From NCBI GenBank assembly GCA_964604675.1, contig CAZSAT010000043.1:1-53422 (forward strand): a stretch of DNA of 53,422 nt, written 5' to 3'. Source of the DNA: CAZSAT01 sp964604675. Lineage in GTDB: Bacteria > Myxococcota_A > UBA796 > CAJQPC01. Below are positions 43,203-52,463 of this stretch, piece after piece (position 1 is the first letter of the stretch; each line of letters starts with the position of its first letter). The notes below the pieces were generated by a model. That model did no database searches, was not told the DNA's origin, and saw only the letters and a program-made list of their open reading frames with translations. The position numbers were made by a program, and so were the translations under genes.

Positions 43203-45113
43203 ATGAGCTGTTGCGGATGCGATGGGGTGTCTGAGCAAGACACCATGCTGTCGTTCGATGCGGCGTATACAGCGGCTCAAGAGGCTGCCGGCCACATGCT
43301 TGCGAGCAACAACGCAAGCGGGCTTCGCTCCCCGCGTGGCCGCACCTCCCCAAGTCTGCCCCCGTTCAGTCGCACACCGTCACGCGATGGCGCGTGGTTT
43401 CCCGCGCCGGTTGCCATGGACATATCGACATCCACGTCTGGTCTGGGTCGCGCCCCCGGGCGAGCGTTTTCTGGCGCCCCCACGCCGCGGTGGGAGCCCA
43501 CAAGGCGATCTGTAAATAGTCCGGCCAGACAGATGTCGGCGAACACTTACGACATCTCAGGGAGAGGGGCTCGGTTTCGCCGTGGCGAGTGGGCACTGGC
43601 CTCGTATCTCGACATGGGGAGCGCTCCCGAGGGCGAGGTCGAGCGCCTTGCCACCGAGATTGAGAGACTTGGTGGCACCGAGGCTCTGTCCGATTTCGTA
43701 GGCGCAATCGGCGACTCAGGCTCGTCGTCGCTCGTTCAAGACGGCGGACATGACACTGGCACCCCCGACGGCGGACTGCCCCCGATTGACGATGACGACA
43801 ACTTCCCTGCAAAGGACCCGCCGAGCCTATCAACGGACGTCCTGAAGAGCGTCTGTCTCTGGAACAAGCTGGGGCTCGAGACTGAGCGGCTTCTGACTGG
43901 CGCCATTGACATTGAGATCCCTGAGATGTTCCAGCCGATTGACGCCGGCGGCGCTGCGCGCGCGTTCATGTGGTCACCGTACTACCCGACCGACGCGGCG
44001 CTCATTTCAGGCAAACGCGTTCGCGAACTAATCTACTACCTTGACGCGCCAGGAACAGACTCCTGGTACCCTGGCTGGTCCTCTTCTGGGCGATACGTGG
44101 AAGCCCTGCACGAGATGATTCGGCTGGTGTACGCCTACCGAAGCCTGATACCTGATGACTGGCCGATTGGCGAAGATGTGCCCATGGCCGGTCTCGCGGG
44201 GTTGGTGTTTCAACGCAGCCTTCCGCAATGCGAGTCCATGAGTTCCAAGGTGGGGCTATACCTCGCATATGGCACTGGAATCATCGCGATGTACGGATGT
44301 TCCGCAATGCGCGCCTATTGCTCGGACGTCTCAGAGTCCGAGGCTCTGGCCACATTCCAGCAACGAAAGCTATCCTCAGATTCGCTCTCAAGTGTCTCGT
44401 GGACAACGGCGAAGATCTCGGGCGCCGACGAGGAGCGTGACTTCCGCCTCAACTTTGATGGAATAGGCAACGCCGCCTCTGTCTTTGACTTTGGATCGTG
44501 TGAGGCTAAGTGCGAGCCCGAGTCGATCAACTGCCTTAACGGTCCCGTCAACTACAAGGTTGCGATGTGTACGTCGGCCGTCGCTGGGTGGGCGGCGGCT
44601 GCCGACTACTTCCTGTACTGGGGAAATCGCGCGTACTGGTGGGCCATGACGGGCTGTGCGGATTCGAACATGCTGCGGTACCTCTACCAAGCACAACTGT
44701 GTGGCAGGGTGGCGCTGTCGTGCCTCGTGGGCGGCGCACATGTGCTCATTCACGAGTTGGTCCACCTCGTGCAGGCGGACGCCAGGCAGCCGTCGTTCCA
44801 CTGTGAGAACCAGTGTTGCCAGGAGGCCATCGCCTCGCTCTGGATGATTCGAACGTTGGCGTATCTCGGCCTCCCTCCGCTCGCAGAAGGATGGACAGGA
44901 AAGTTGACCACGGACTTTACGACGGCATCCGCGAGTGTCGGCTCGCTTTGCGGTTCGACGGGGCTGGGCGGCAGCGTCGAGGATTCGGATTACTATCGTA
45001 GGCAATTCAGCTTGACAAACTTGGGGCTATCGGGCTCGGCGTTCGCGTATTCGCTGGACGGTCGGCAGGTTCCAGCGGATTGCGCCGGCATGATTGTTCC
45101 TGGCTGGCGGTAG
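43203..45113 (+). CDS. Large zincin-like metallopeptidase (copy A partner)
   Basis: 636 residues; begins MSCCGCDGVSEQDTMLSFDA, an N-terminus shared with the protein at 50175 (FDxAYTAA). A Ser/Pro-rich variable region (~35-205) leads to a helical domain with many Cys. The zinc motif is HELVH at ~517 in VLIHELVHLVQAD, with a possible third ligand Glu in CCQEAIAS. Family membership beyond 'zincin' is open. No signal peptide is visible. GC content and codon use are lower than in the flanking genes. A lipoprotein gene follows 7 bases later. Confidence 0.65.
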   Translation: MSCCGCDGVSEQDTMLSFDAAYTAAQEAAGHMLASNNASGLRSPRGRTSPSLPPFSRTPSRDGAWFPAPVAMDISTSTSGLGRAPGRAFSGAPTPRWEPTRRSVNSPARQMSANTYDISGRGARFRRGEWALASYLDMGSAPEGEVERLATEIERLGGTEALSDFVGAIGDSGSSSLVQDGGHDTGTPDGGLPPIDDDDNFPAKDPPSLSTDVLKSVCLWNKLGLETERLLTGAIDIEIPEMFQPIDAGGAARAFMWSPYYPTDAALISGKRVRELIYYLDAPGTDSWYPGWSSSGRYVEALHEMIRLVYAYRSLIPDDWPIGEDVPMAGLAGLVFQRSLPQCESMSSKVGLYLAYGTGIIAMYGCSAMRAYCSDVSESEALATFQQRKLSSDSLSSVSWTTAKISGADEERDFRLNFDGIGNAASVFDFGSCEAKCEPESINCLNGPVNYKVAMCTSAVAGWAAAADYFLYWGNRAYWWAMTGCADSNMLRYLYQAQLCGRVALSCLVGGAHVLIHELVHLVQADARQPSFHCENQCCQEAIASLWMIRTLAYLGLPPLAEGWTGKLTTDFTTASASVGSLCGSTGLGGSVEDSDYYRRQFSLTNLGLSGSAFAYSLDGRQVPADCAGMIVPGWR

Positions 45114-45119
45114 GTAACG

Positions 45120-45971
45120 ATGATGACCAGTCTGTGGGGACTAGGAGGGGTCGCGCTCTCGGGCTGCGTCCCTCCGATGATTGGCGTCGTCGACGCGAAC
45201 TCCTATCGGTGGGCTGTGGACGATCGAGTGGACAGCGTCGGCATACAGTCGACCTTGACGGTGTGCGCCGCGCAGAATCTGCTCGATGTGTGTGGCCGTG
45301 ACGTTGCTGCGCCGTCGGTGAGTGGGGTCGCGCTGGCATTGTCTGAGGACGAAGACACAAGCTTGGCGAACTGGCTGCTTGGTGATCAGGCTGTCACCCC
45401 TTCCTTCATGCAGAAGTTCTATCTTGAGCCAGGCGACTGCGAGGAGATTGCGGGTGTGGATGGGACTATCGGCGATTGGTACTCCGCCGACAAGGGCGGC
45501 TATGTCCTTTTCGGTGCCGACGATGGCGTTCTCAATCTCGCCGAGGTGCTTGAGGACAGCACTTCGACCACAGGGTCTCTCCACCTCGATGAGGTTGAGT
45601 CGGTGCTGGAGTTCGATTCGTTGGTTGCGCCTACTCCGGTCGCAGTCGATTCGCGGACTGTTATTGATTGGTCGACATTGGAGTTCGATGCCCTTGGTGC
45701 AGGCTTGGACCGACAGTTGATTGACACTGCGCAACTTCTGAGCCTCGCCGACGCTGCGGATTTTCAGGCGTGCCCGATGGATGTAGCGGGCATGGCAGAT
45801 GAGGCGTTCTCGGCCGAGGTCTCCGATTCGTCGGTGGCACTGGATGAACTCGTGAACGGCAGCGGCTCAACCGCAGACTATGCTGACATGGGCGAGGGGC
45901 AGTGGGTACTCACGCTGATGTGTTCTGAGTGCCTGACGTCGTTCCCTCGCGCTGTCATCGCCATACAGTGA
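45120..45971 (+). CDS. Lipoprotein, 283 aa
   Basis: Begins MMTSLWGLGGVALSGC (lipobox) seven bases behind the zincin gene, so the two are co-transcribed. The chain is acidic and helical/beta mixed (DLAAP-type Asp/Ser-rich loops; STTGSLHLDEVESVLEFDSL; QLIDTAQLLSLADAADFQAC), with a handful of Cys, the last two in LTLMCSECLTSF. No family recognised. Its position suggests a partner or inhibitor of the zincin. Confidence 0.6.
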   Translation: MMTSLWGLGGVALSGCVPPMIGVVDANSYRWAVDDRVDSVGIQSTLTVCAAQNLLDVCGRDVAAPSVSGVALALSEDEDTSLANWLLGDQAVTPSFMQKFYLEPGDCEEIAGVDGTIGDWYSADKGGYVLFGADDGVLNLAEVLEDSTSTTGSLHLDEVESVLEFDSLVAPTPVAVDSRTVIDWSTLEFDALGAGLDRQLIDTAQLLSLADAADFQACPMDVAGMADEAFSAEVSDSSVALDELVNGSGSTADYADMGEGQWVLTLMCSECLTSFPRAVIAIQ

Positions 45972-46111
45972 GAACCCAGTGTGTCGCGGCTGTGAAGCCG
46001 GTCACGACAAGACTCGATTACAGCAGCAGGCCACATCGTAGATCCGGGTTTCTGGAGGAGCTCGCTTGATCCGGGGCTTCCGGCGTGTGATCGGCCTCTC
46101 CTGGAGGCCCG

Positions 46112-46487
46112 ATGCCTGGACCGTTGCCCATCGAACTCAGACAGCGAATCGTGGACGCGTACAACAACGGCGAGGGCACCTACCAGGAGCTTGCCGAGCG
46201 TTTCATGGTCGGCCGCGCCACAGTGGACCGCGTGCTGAACCGGGCCGGTGGCAAGCAGAAGTCGAGCGTCGACGAGGCCGGCAAGCAGTTCTTGACAGAC
46301 ACGCTGGAGGCTCTCCCCGACAGCACGCTCGTGGAGCTGGTACCTGATGAAGTCCTGGATTCGACGATGGGCACCAAGAGCGGTCGAGCGGCTCACCGCC
46401 TCTATCCAGAAGGCCTGGCGCCAGCTCACACCCGAGCACTGTCGCGCCTGGATTCGCCACAGCGGCTACGCTGTGAGCTCAACATAG
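46112..46487 (+). pseudogene. IS630-family transposase remnant, centre deleted
   Basis: The first ~70 codons give the IS630 helix-turn-helix (LPIELRQRIVDAYNNGEGTY; RFMVGRATVDRVLNRAGG; LTDTLEALPDSTLVEL). About 30 bases later, in another frame, comes VERLTASIQKAWRQLTPEHC followed by RAWIRHSGYAVSST and the stop, which is the C-terminus of such transposases. The DDE catalytic core is missing. I could not find matching terminal repeats around it. Confidence 0.75.
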
Positions 46488-46526
46488 GTGCCTCTTGGTG
46501 TAGGCTCTTGGCCGGAGGGCACTGAC

Positions 46527-47345
46527 ATGCCTCGGAAGATCTCTGTAGTTATGATGCGTGTGGATTACCGTGGCTCGGACGCGGGCTACGACGAGGAAGA
46601 GGCGATGCTCGCCGTCTTTGGAACGACGGGGCCCGTCCAGCTCCGTGCAGATGCCATCGTCCGGTATCAGTCAGCGAACTACGATGAGCTGGTTCCGGGT
46701 CTCTGGACGGGGGAACTTGCACAGCTCCGCACGCAGTCTCAGATCCGGACGTTCGAGGACGAGGAAGGCCTGTGGCGTATGGAGCGCACTACCCCGGTAG
46801 TCACATCCGACGAGACCACCTTCTATGCGTACTCACCGAGGACGCAGCTGTTCGTCGCGTGGGAGCGCGGCCAGTTTCCACACACACGGTTCCGGTCCTT
46901 CGTCCAGCGGGCACGCATGCAACATGGAGTCCGTATGCGCCTTGAGCCGGTCTTGGAGCAGTTCACGGTGTGGGACATGCTCAGTCATTTCGATGTGGTC
47001 ACCTCGCTGTCCGTCAGGTACCGACGTGCTCAGTCCCCTGGCGTTGCCTTCATCGATGACTACATCGACACTGCGGGGGCGGAGACGGTTCAGGAGCGAA
47101 TGACGGCCAAGCGCGGCGCTGGACTAAACATCGAAGCTCTGCGCGACGAACACATTGGTCAGGCTATTGAACACATCGCGGTGAACGAGAAGAACGGAGT
47201 GGTCACAGCGAAGGGTGAGGTAGGAGAGGAGCGCCTGGACTTGCGCAGCGACAAGCCCGTGATGCGTCGAAAGGCGGAGAGTCCACGCGACGCTATGGCC
47301 TATGCGCGCGCGGTCAGGGGCATCATTCGGGGTCTCGTTCCGTAG
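46527..47345 (+). CDS. Unknown cytoplasmic protein, 272 aa, possibly DUF4747-like
   Basis: ATG 46527 follows GGAGGGCAC; the frame extends to 46488 but without support. The layout - MPRKISVVMMRVDYRG, a strand-rich first half, then TTFYAYSPRTQLFVAWERGQ, FDVVTSLSVRYRRAQSPG and a final helical part with GVVTAKGEVGEE - recalls DUF4747 proteins found in defence islands, but I cannot confirm this by eye. GC content is lower than in the core genes. Its end overlaps the convergent membrane gene by 23 bases. Confidence 0.5.
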   Translation: MPRKISVVMMRVDYRGSDAGYDEEEAMLAVFGTTGPVQLRADAIVRYQSANYDELVPGLWTGELAQLRTQSQIRTFEDEEGLWRMERTTPVVTSDETTFYAYSPRTQLFVAWERGQFPHTRFRSFVQRARMQHGVRMRLEPVLEQFTVWDMLSHFDVVTSLSVRYRRAQSPGVAFIDDYIDTAGAETVQERMTAKRGAGLNIEALRDEHIGQAIEHIAVNEKNGVVTAKGEVGEERLDLRSDKPVMRRKAESPRDAMAYARAVRGIIRGLVP

Positions 47346-47928
47346 CCGCTGCAAGGGAGATTGCCATCAGACGGAGCACTTGGCTTGGCAGCTGTGCCAA
47401 CGCAACCAGCCCATGTGCCACCAAACCCAGCGCCAAAGCGTTCGCCGGAGCGTAGAGCGCGCTCCAGTGCTCCAGGTACGTCGCGGCCGCCCAACCTAAG
47501 GCGGAGGCGCCGAATGGGAAGGCGAACATCGCCCACAGGCTCCCCGCCGATCGAGGGTGTCGCTGAAGAGTAAGTTCGAGAAGGCTCTCTCCGTGGGGCA
47601 CGACGACGATGAGGCCGAGCATTCCGGTGACGACAGCCAGACCGGCCCAAAGCATCGGGCGAAGCTCCTCAACCAGAATAAGGACTAGGCCTTCAGGTAG
47701 CAGTGGGTCGGGAGTTGCAAGGAACGCCACCATGCCTGCTGTCAGCGACAGGCTGGAGTAGGCCCATCCGGGTCGATTGGGCGCGCGTGAGAGCTTCCAG
47801 AGCAGCCAGCCAGCTGGCCACGGCACCAGCAGCGCTGGCAGGATGCCGGCGCGTGCCGGGAATGCAATCCACCACCACGGCGAACCTGCCGCCTTGCGCA
47901 TGGCGTTGCTGCTCGGCTCGGGCCGCAT
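47323..47928 (-). CDS. Integral membrane protein, 201 aa
   Basis: Four to five hydrophobic helices (AGILPALLVPWPAGWLLW; LSLTAGMVAFLATPDPLL; PMLWAGLAVVTGMLGLIVVV; SLWAMFAFPFGASALGWAAA; ANALALGLVAHGLVALAQLP). No motif recognised. It is convergent with, and overlaps, the gene at 46527. The pair sits between IS remnants, so it may be a mobile two-gene unit; alternatively it is an unrelated passenger. Confidence 0.6.
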   Translation of the reverse strand: MRPEPSSNAMRKAAGSPWWWIAFPARAGILPALLVPWPAGWLLWKLSRAPNRPGWAYSSLSLTAGMVAFLATPDPLLPEGLVLILVEELRPMLWAGLAVVTGMLGLIVVVPHGESLLELTLQRHPRSAGSLWAMFAFPFGASALGWAAATYLEHWSALYAPANALALGLVAHGLVALAQLPSQVLRLMAISLAAATERDPE

Positions 47929-48032
47929 CGGGTGTCTCCTTGCTCCGCCGTCTCGGACAGTGTACTGCTCATCCCAGCTCGGCGTGGGTCTAGAGGTGGG
48001 GGGCCTTCGTGAGCAGGTAGTTCTCTCTGCTA

Positions 48033-48996
48033 GGTTGCGTCAGAACTCGGGGCGCAGCCCCCGGCTGGTACAGGCCGAGGCAGGTAGAAGACCGCGACTT
48101 GCTGGAGCCCGAATGAACTGCCCTCGCTGCGCCTCGTCCTCCACCAACGCCTCGGCCCGGCGAACGGCCTTGGGCTATCTCCGCTTCTGGTGCTCGAGCT
48201 GCAGGCGGCGCTTCAACGAGAGGACAGGCACGCCCTTCAACCGCCTGCAGTTCCCGACCGACGTCGTGCTGCTGATCCTCAGGTGGCGGCTCCGCTACAA
48301 GCTCAGCCTCCGCGACCTCGCCGAGATGTTCCTCGAGCGCGGCCTGGTCTTCACGCACGAGGCGGTACGGGACTGGGAGGTCCGCTTCGCCCCGATGCTG
48401 ACCGACAAGCTGAGGAAGCGCCGGCGAGGCTCAGCTGGACCGAGCTGGTACGTCGACGAGACCTACGTGAAGGTCGGCGGCAACTGGCACTACCTCTACC
48501 GAGCCATCGACCGGGACGGGAACCTGGTCGACTGCCGGCTGAGCGAGAGGCGAGACCTCGACGCCGCCTCGGCCTTCTTCTGCAAGGCACTCGAGGTCGC
48601 CGATGCCCCGGACAGGGTCACGACCGACAAGCACAACGCCTACCCACGTGCCGTCCGCGAGGAGCTGGGCGACGGCGTCACCCATCGGACGAACGCCTAC
48701 CTGAACAACCTCATCGAGCAAGACCACCGCGGCATCAAGCAGCGCTACGGCCCGATGCGCGGCTTCGGCGCTTTTCACACCGCGTCGAGGTTCTGCATGG
48801 CCTTCGAGGAGCTGCGCTCCTACTACAGGCCGACTCGGACGCGCGGGGAGCTGGTCTCGCTCCAGGCTCGCCGAGAACTCCACCTCCGCAAGACCACCGA
48901 GCTCGATCAGCTCCTCGCCGCCGGCTGAACATCGGCCGACCCGGCCAGGAGTTCGCCTCCGAGGCGGACTCTTGATCCCCGAGATCTGACGCAACC
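48033..48996. mobile_element. Complete IS6-family insertion sequence
   Basis: Terminal inverted repeats of 20 bp (GGTTGCGTCAGAACTCGGGG on the left; its complement on the right with one mismatch) enclose a single intact transposase gene; 964 bp in all. The eight bases on either side differ (CTCTGCTA versus AGCTGGAG), so there is no target duplication. This fits a copy that has gone through cointegrate resolution or an adjacent deletion. On the right it abuts IS21 remains directly. Confidence 0.88.
48113..48928 (+). CDS. IS6-family transposase
   Basis: 271 residues. N-terminal zinc finger CPRC...CSSC, then FNRLQFPTDVVLLILRWRLR typical of IS6. The DDE core shows the first Asp in SWYVDETYVKVGGNWHYLYR, the second in PDRVTTDKHNAYPRA and the Glu in NNLIEQDHRGIKQRYGPM, all intact, so the element could still move. 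ATG 48113 is the first sensible start inside the left terminal repeat; the frame continues upstream beyond the element and is not coding there. Confidence 0.92.
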   Translation: MNCPRCASSSTNASARRTALGYLRFWCSSCRRRFNERTGTPFNRLQFPTDVVLLILRWRLRYKLSLRDLAEMFLERGLVFTHEAVRDWEVRFAPMLTDKLRKRRRGSAGPSWYVDETYVKVGGNWHYLYRAIDRDGNLVDCRLSERRDLDAASAFFCKALEVADAPDRVTTDKHNAYPRAVREELGDGVTHRTNAYLNNLIEQDHRGIKQRYGPMRGFGAFHTASRFCMAFEELRSYYRPTRTRGELVSLQARRELHLRKTTELDQLLAAG

Positions 48997-48998
48997 AG

Positions 48999-49644
48999 CT
49001 GGAGCGCTTCCGGCCGCTGCGTCTCCAGCCGGACGAGCTCGCGCTGCGAGAGCCGGTGCACGTCGGCCCGACCGCCGAGGTGAAGCATGCTGACTGCGGG
49101 CGCTACTCGATGCCGCCGGAGGCCGCTGGCATCCCCGGCACCATGTACCTGTACGAGGACCGCGTGCGGATCGTGGCTGGCGGTCACGTCCGCGTCCACG
49201 ACCGCGTCGGTCCGGGCCGGAAGGCGATGGACCCTGCGGATCGCGCCGCGCGTCTGGCCGCGGTCTCTGCCCGCCGGGCCCGCAGCTACCAGGCCCGTGA
49301 AGACCTCCTGGACCTCGGCGAGCCCGCCTTCGCGTTCTTCACCGAGATCGTGCACCGCCCCGGCCCCTGGCAGGCGGTCGTGCTGGAACTGCACGCCCGG
49401 CTTCAGCGGTACGGCCCGGCCGCGATGACCAGGGCCTTCTCGATCGCCGTGCGGCGACGCGACTTCAGCCTCGCCGCCATCGACCAGGTCCTTCTACAGC
49501 CCACCCTGTTCCCCGTGGAGGTCGGGTGTACACGACCCGAGCCACCTTCGCCGTCCAGCCCACCGACCTGGATCTGGACACCCTCTGCAAGCGCCTCGCG
49601 CTGGCAACACCCGCCGCGCCTGGCGCGAGCTGGTGGGTCACTGA
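48999..49644 (+). pseudogene. IS21 remnant: istA 3' end and istB 5' end
   Basis: Directly after the IS6 right end a frame reads LERFRPLRLQPDELALREPV, then RYSMPPEAAGIPGTMYLYED and REDLLDLGEPAFAFFTEIVH, the C-terminal part of IstA. From 49526 a second frame gives VYTRATFAVQPTDLDLDTLC and, after one missing base, LANTRRAWRELVGH with a TGA at 49642: the start of IstB, cut after ~35 codons. The repeated block begins at that stop. No complete IS21 is left. Confidence 0.75.
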
Positions 49645-50163
49645 ACGCAGGACTGCGACCCCTCGATAGGTCAAGTTCCCTCGGAAAACACTCCGCCCCA
49701 ACGCGAGCGTCGCCTCTCCCCGCCGCGTTCACTATGCTGACGTCCGACCGACACCAATGAGGCTCACATGCGCGACGCGACCTACATCCAGTTCCAGGAC
49801 GACGTCCTCCTCGATGCCAACGGCGACGGCAGTGCGAAGACGCACATCCTTACGCCGAAGGCGTACTGGTCGCTCGGGCTCGGCCTCAACGCCTTCATAG
49901 CGTGCCTCAACGTGACGGAGCTCGCGCCCAACTGCGGCGTCACCGTGAAGTGGCAGTGGTCCGTCGACGGGGTGAACTGGAACACCGGCGCCACGGTCAT
50001 CACGGAGAAGACGGCGATGGGCTCCTACACCGGCAGCCAGACCAGCCGGACCGAGTTGACGCCGTACTGCCGGATCGTGCTGGAGGTCCGCGACACGGTG
50101 GGCACGGTGCAGGTGACCGCGCGGCTGAGCGCGTGGGGCCACTACTGGTACCAGACCTGAGCC
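49641..50163. repeat. 523-bp repeated block, copy B
   Basis: Second copy of the block at 42601-43123, same orientation, 7040 bases further. The upstream part differs from copy A at roughly one base in nine; the coding part at about five positions, of which only the penultimate residues (WYVT versus WYQT) change the protein. Confidence 0.9.
49768..50160 (+). CDS. Beta-sandwich protein, 130 aa (copy B)
   Basis: Identical to the product of 42728 except for one residue near the end. It has its own copy of the promoter region, with shortened inverted repeats. It is followed 14 bases later by the second zincin gene, closer than in copy A (82 bases), so co-transcription is more likely here. Family unknown. 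Confidence 0.75.
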   Translation: MRDATYIQFQDDVLLDANGDGSAKTHILTPKAYWSLGLGLNAFIACLNVTELAPNCGVTVKWQWSVDGVNWNTGATVITEKTAMGSYTGSQTSRTELTPYCRIVLEVRDTVGTVQVTARLSAWGHYWYQT

Positions 50164-50174
50164 CCGGCGACGCG

Positions 50175-52025
50175 ATGTCGTGTGGATGCAAAGGCGTCGG
50201 TACGGAGGATGCTGTACTGCCCTTCGATGAGGCGTACACAGCGGCGTGCGTGACGCATGAGCGAGCACTATCCGCGAGCATGGCGACCCCAGCCAGCTCG
50301 ATGCGAGAGCCATCCTCGGCCACATGGGAACTTGGACGGGGGATCGGGCATGCGAGCACTCTGCCTGAACTGCGGACTCCCTTCGCGTCCAACACACACT
50401 CGCCCTTCTCACCGTTGGTGGGGTGTTCACTGCCTCAGCGAGAGGACACGGTTCTTCCGCCGCTTGAGGACGCACGTCGCGTGTATCGGGGACTGTTTCA
50501 GGCCGTAGCGGAAGCGGTGGTGACGCTTGGGCCTTGCGATGCGACTGTAAAGGTCCGGGCTCTGCCCTGCGGTCCGACCACCGAAGCCGTTATCGACCGT
50601 TGCCTGGCAACTTGGCGCGAACTTCATGTCCAACATGGCTGTCCAGGCAGAGGGCGCTGTACTACGTGTGGCGACCCGTCTGCAACGGCCAAGATTCGGG
50701 CGAGCTTCGAGGTCGTGATCGCCCAGGTGCGAAAGTCAGGCGTCTTGCCGTCAGGTGGTGGCGGCCAGCCGCGTCCTACCGGTACCGATCCCTCAGCCAA
50801 CGATATCGGCATCTCTCTTCGGCGGTCGCTGTCAGATTCAAAGAGTTCGGACAGACGGGTCTTGTTCCGTGCCCTGCCTGCAAGTGTCAGTGTCGACAAG
50901 CCCGGCCGCATCACGCACGTCTTGCCGAGTTCTAGGTGGACGCCGTGGGACCCGCCCGATGAGGCTGACCCCGCGCCTCCAACGGCTGGTGGCGGCCATG
51001 ATTGGCTTCGACTCGACGGAGACATCCGGAAGCCCGCTTGGCAGGCTTTGGATGATAGTTGGACCTGGTCGATGCGGGACGAGGACGGCGCGGTCCTTCG
51101 TGTCGCGGACAAGGAGTTTCCGGCGCAGCCTGCCGGTGACGCGACTACCACACCGTCGGGCTGGTGGGTAAACTTCGGCTGGGGGCTCGGCATCGACTAT
51201 GGCTTCACGGTCGTGGGGTCGACGGGGCGCACGGATACCCATTGGAACTGCGACACGCCAAAGTGCCAGCCGTCCACACACGCGGACAAGATTGAGCTCT
51301 ATGGCTGTACGGAGCACGATGGCAACGCCAGCACTCCGGACCAGGCAGGACTCATCAAGATGGCATGGTGCGTGCTCAACGAGAACTTGGACTTGGTCAA
51401 GACCAGCGTTTCGGCCGAGAGCGTTGCCGGCGCCGCTGACGGCACGACAATCGCGAACGTCATCGCCGGCCACGTCGGCGTAGACCAGTTGACACTGTCC
51501 GGAATCGTCACGCTCGTGCTGGCCGCATTCGGAGCCCTATCCGTTGCAGCGTACATGGTTCTTGCACAGTGGGTGTACAGCCTTGCAAGCTCGAACAATG
51601 TTCGAGTGATGTGCTCTGACATCTCGTTCACCACGGCCTTCGTTATTCCCGGACTGCGCTTGATCGTGGTGGCCGACTCGATCGTAGACCAGTACGCCCA
51701 CCACTACTCGGACTCGAGCTCAGGTTCAGACCCGATAAAGCACCAGATGTGCATGGTGGTTGACTACGCAGCTCTACTACTCCATGAGGTGGTACATCTC
51801 GCGTGGCTGAACATCCTCGGACACACGATTCTGCACCTGGAGGGAGGCCTGTCAACCCGTGTCGAGAACCGGTTTCGGTACTACTGTTTGTATCGTTACT
51901 GCCTCCTGGGGTGGCACTGTTGCGACTACACTGACTATGGTACCTCGACTGGCGGAAACTACGATCAGTTGGTTGGCGACTCCGACCTCTCAAACATCGG
52001 GAAGTTCGCTATTAATACCTGCTGA
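50175..52025 (+). CDS. Large zincin-like metallopeptidase (copy B partner)
   Basis: ATG 50175 gives MSCGCKGVGTEDAVLPFDEA, aligned with the start of the protein at 43203; the open frame upstream overlaps the beta-sandwich gene and is not used. 616 residues: a variable Ser/Pro-rich part, a region with a single hydrophobic helix (LSGIVTLVLAAFGALSVAAY), then HEVVH at ~537 in ALLLHEVVHLAWLN and a Cys/Tyr-rich end (YYCLYRYCLLGWHCCDY). Apart from both ends and the zinc motif it is strongly diverged from copy A. The third zinc ligand is not obvious. Confidence 0.62.
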   Translation: MSCGCKGVGTEDAVLPFDEAYTAACVTHERALSASMATPASSMREPSSATWELGRGIGHASTLPELRTPFASNTHSPFSPLVGCSLPQREDTVLPPLEDARRVYRGLFQAVAEAVVTLGPCDATVKVRALPCGPTTEAVIDRCLATWRELHVQHGCPGRGRCTTCGDPSATAKIRASFEVVIAQVRKSGVLPSGGGGQPRPTGTDPSANDIGISLRRSLSDSKSSDRRVLFRALPASVSVDKPGRITHVLPSSRWTPWDPPDEADPAPPTAGGGHDWLRLDGDIRKPAWQALDDSWTWSMRDEDGAVLRVADKEFPAQPAGDATTTPSGWWVNFGWGLGIDYGFTVVGSTGRTDTHWNCDTPKCQPSTHADKIELYGCTEHDGNASTPDQAGLIKMAWCVLNENLDLVKTSVSAESVAGAADGTTIANVIAGHVGVDQLTLSGIVTLVLAAFGALSVAAYMVLAQWVYSLASSNNVRVMCSDISFTTAFVIPGLRLIVVADSIVDQYAHHYSDSSSGSDPIKHQMCMVVDYAALLLHEVVHLAWLNILGHTILHLEGGLSTRVENRFRYYCLYRYCLLGWHCCDYTDYGTSTGGNYDQLVGDSDLSNIGKFAINTC

Positions 52026-52154
52026 GGGAACGGCAGCCGCCGAGAGTGGGGCTGGCTCTTCCCGGGCCCGCCAGGGATTGACGGGCGCGAGGACGTACAT
52101 GTAGGGTTCCCTTGGGCGCTCGAAGTTGACCCGTGGCCTCGGACAGGAGTTGAG

Positions 52155-52463
52155 ATGCTACTACTAGCGGCGATGACGGCCTGCTTTCCGTCGGAAGCAG
52201 AGTTTGAGGCTGCGCTCATTAGCCAGACGTGCTGGATTCTGCTGGAGTGCAGTGCGGGCGACAGCGTGTACGCTCTTGACTTTGAGACGCAGGAGGAGTG
52301 TGAAGCATTCCTCGCTGAAGTGTCGGTCGACTACGGGACGTACTACGAGGGCTGTAACTACGACAAGCGGGCGGCGAAGACGTGTCTGGACTCGTACGGC
52401 GAGACAACCTGTGCTGACTATGAGTGGGACGCCGATGCATGTGAATCAGTGTACTCCTGCTAG
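52155..52463 (+). CDS. Small Cys-rich lipoprotein, 102 aa
   Basis: Begins MLLLAAMTACFPSEAEFE, a 10-residue lipobox. The rest is acidic with seven more Cys in even spacing (SQTCWILLECSAGDSVYALD; EECEAFLAEVSVDYGTYYEG; KTCLDSYGETTCADYEWDAD), ending SVYSC. It has the look of small disulphide-rich helical lipoproteins common in Myxococcota. 129 bases behind the zincin gene, and overlapping the next gene by 27 bases. Confidence 0.65.
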   Translation: MLLLAAMTACFPSEAEFEAALISQTCWILLECSAGDSVYALDFETQEECEAFLAEVSVDYGTYYEGCNYDKRAAKTCLDSYGETTCADYEWDADACESVYSC

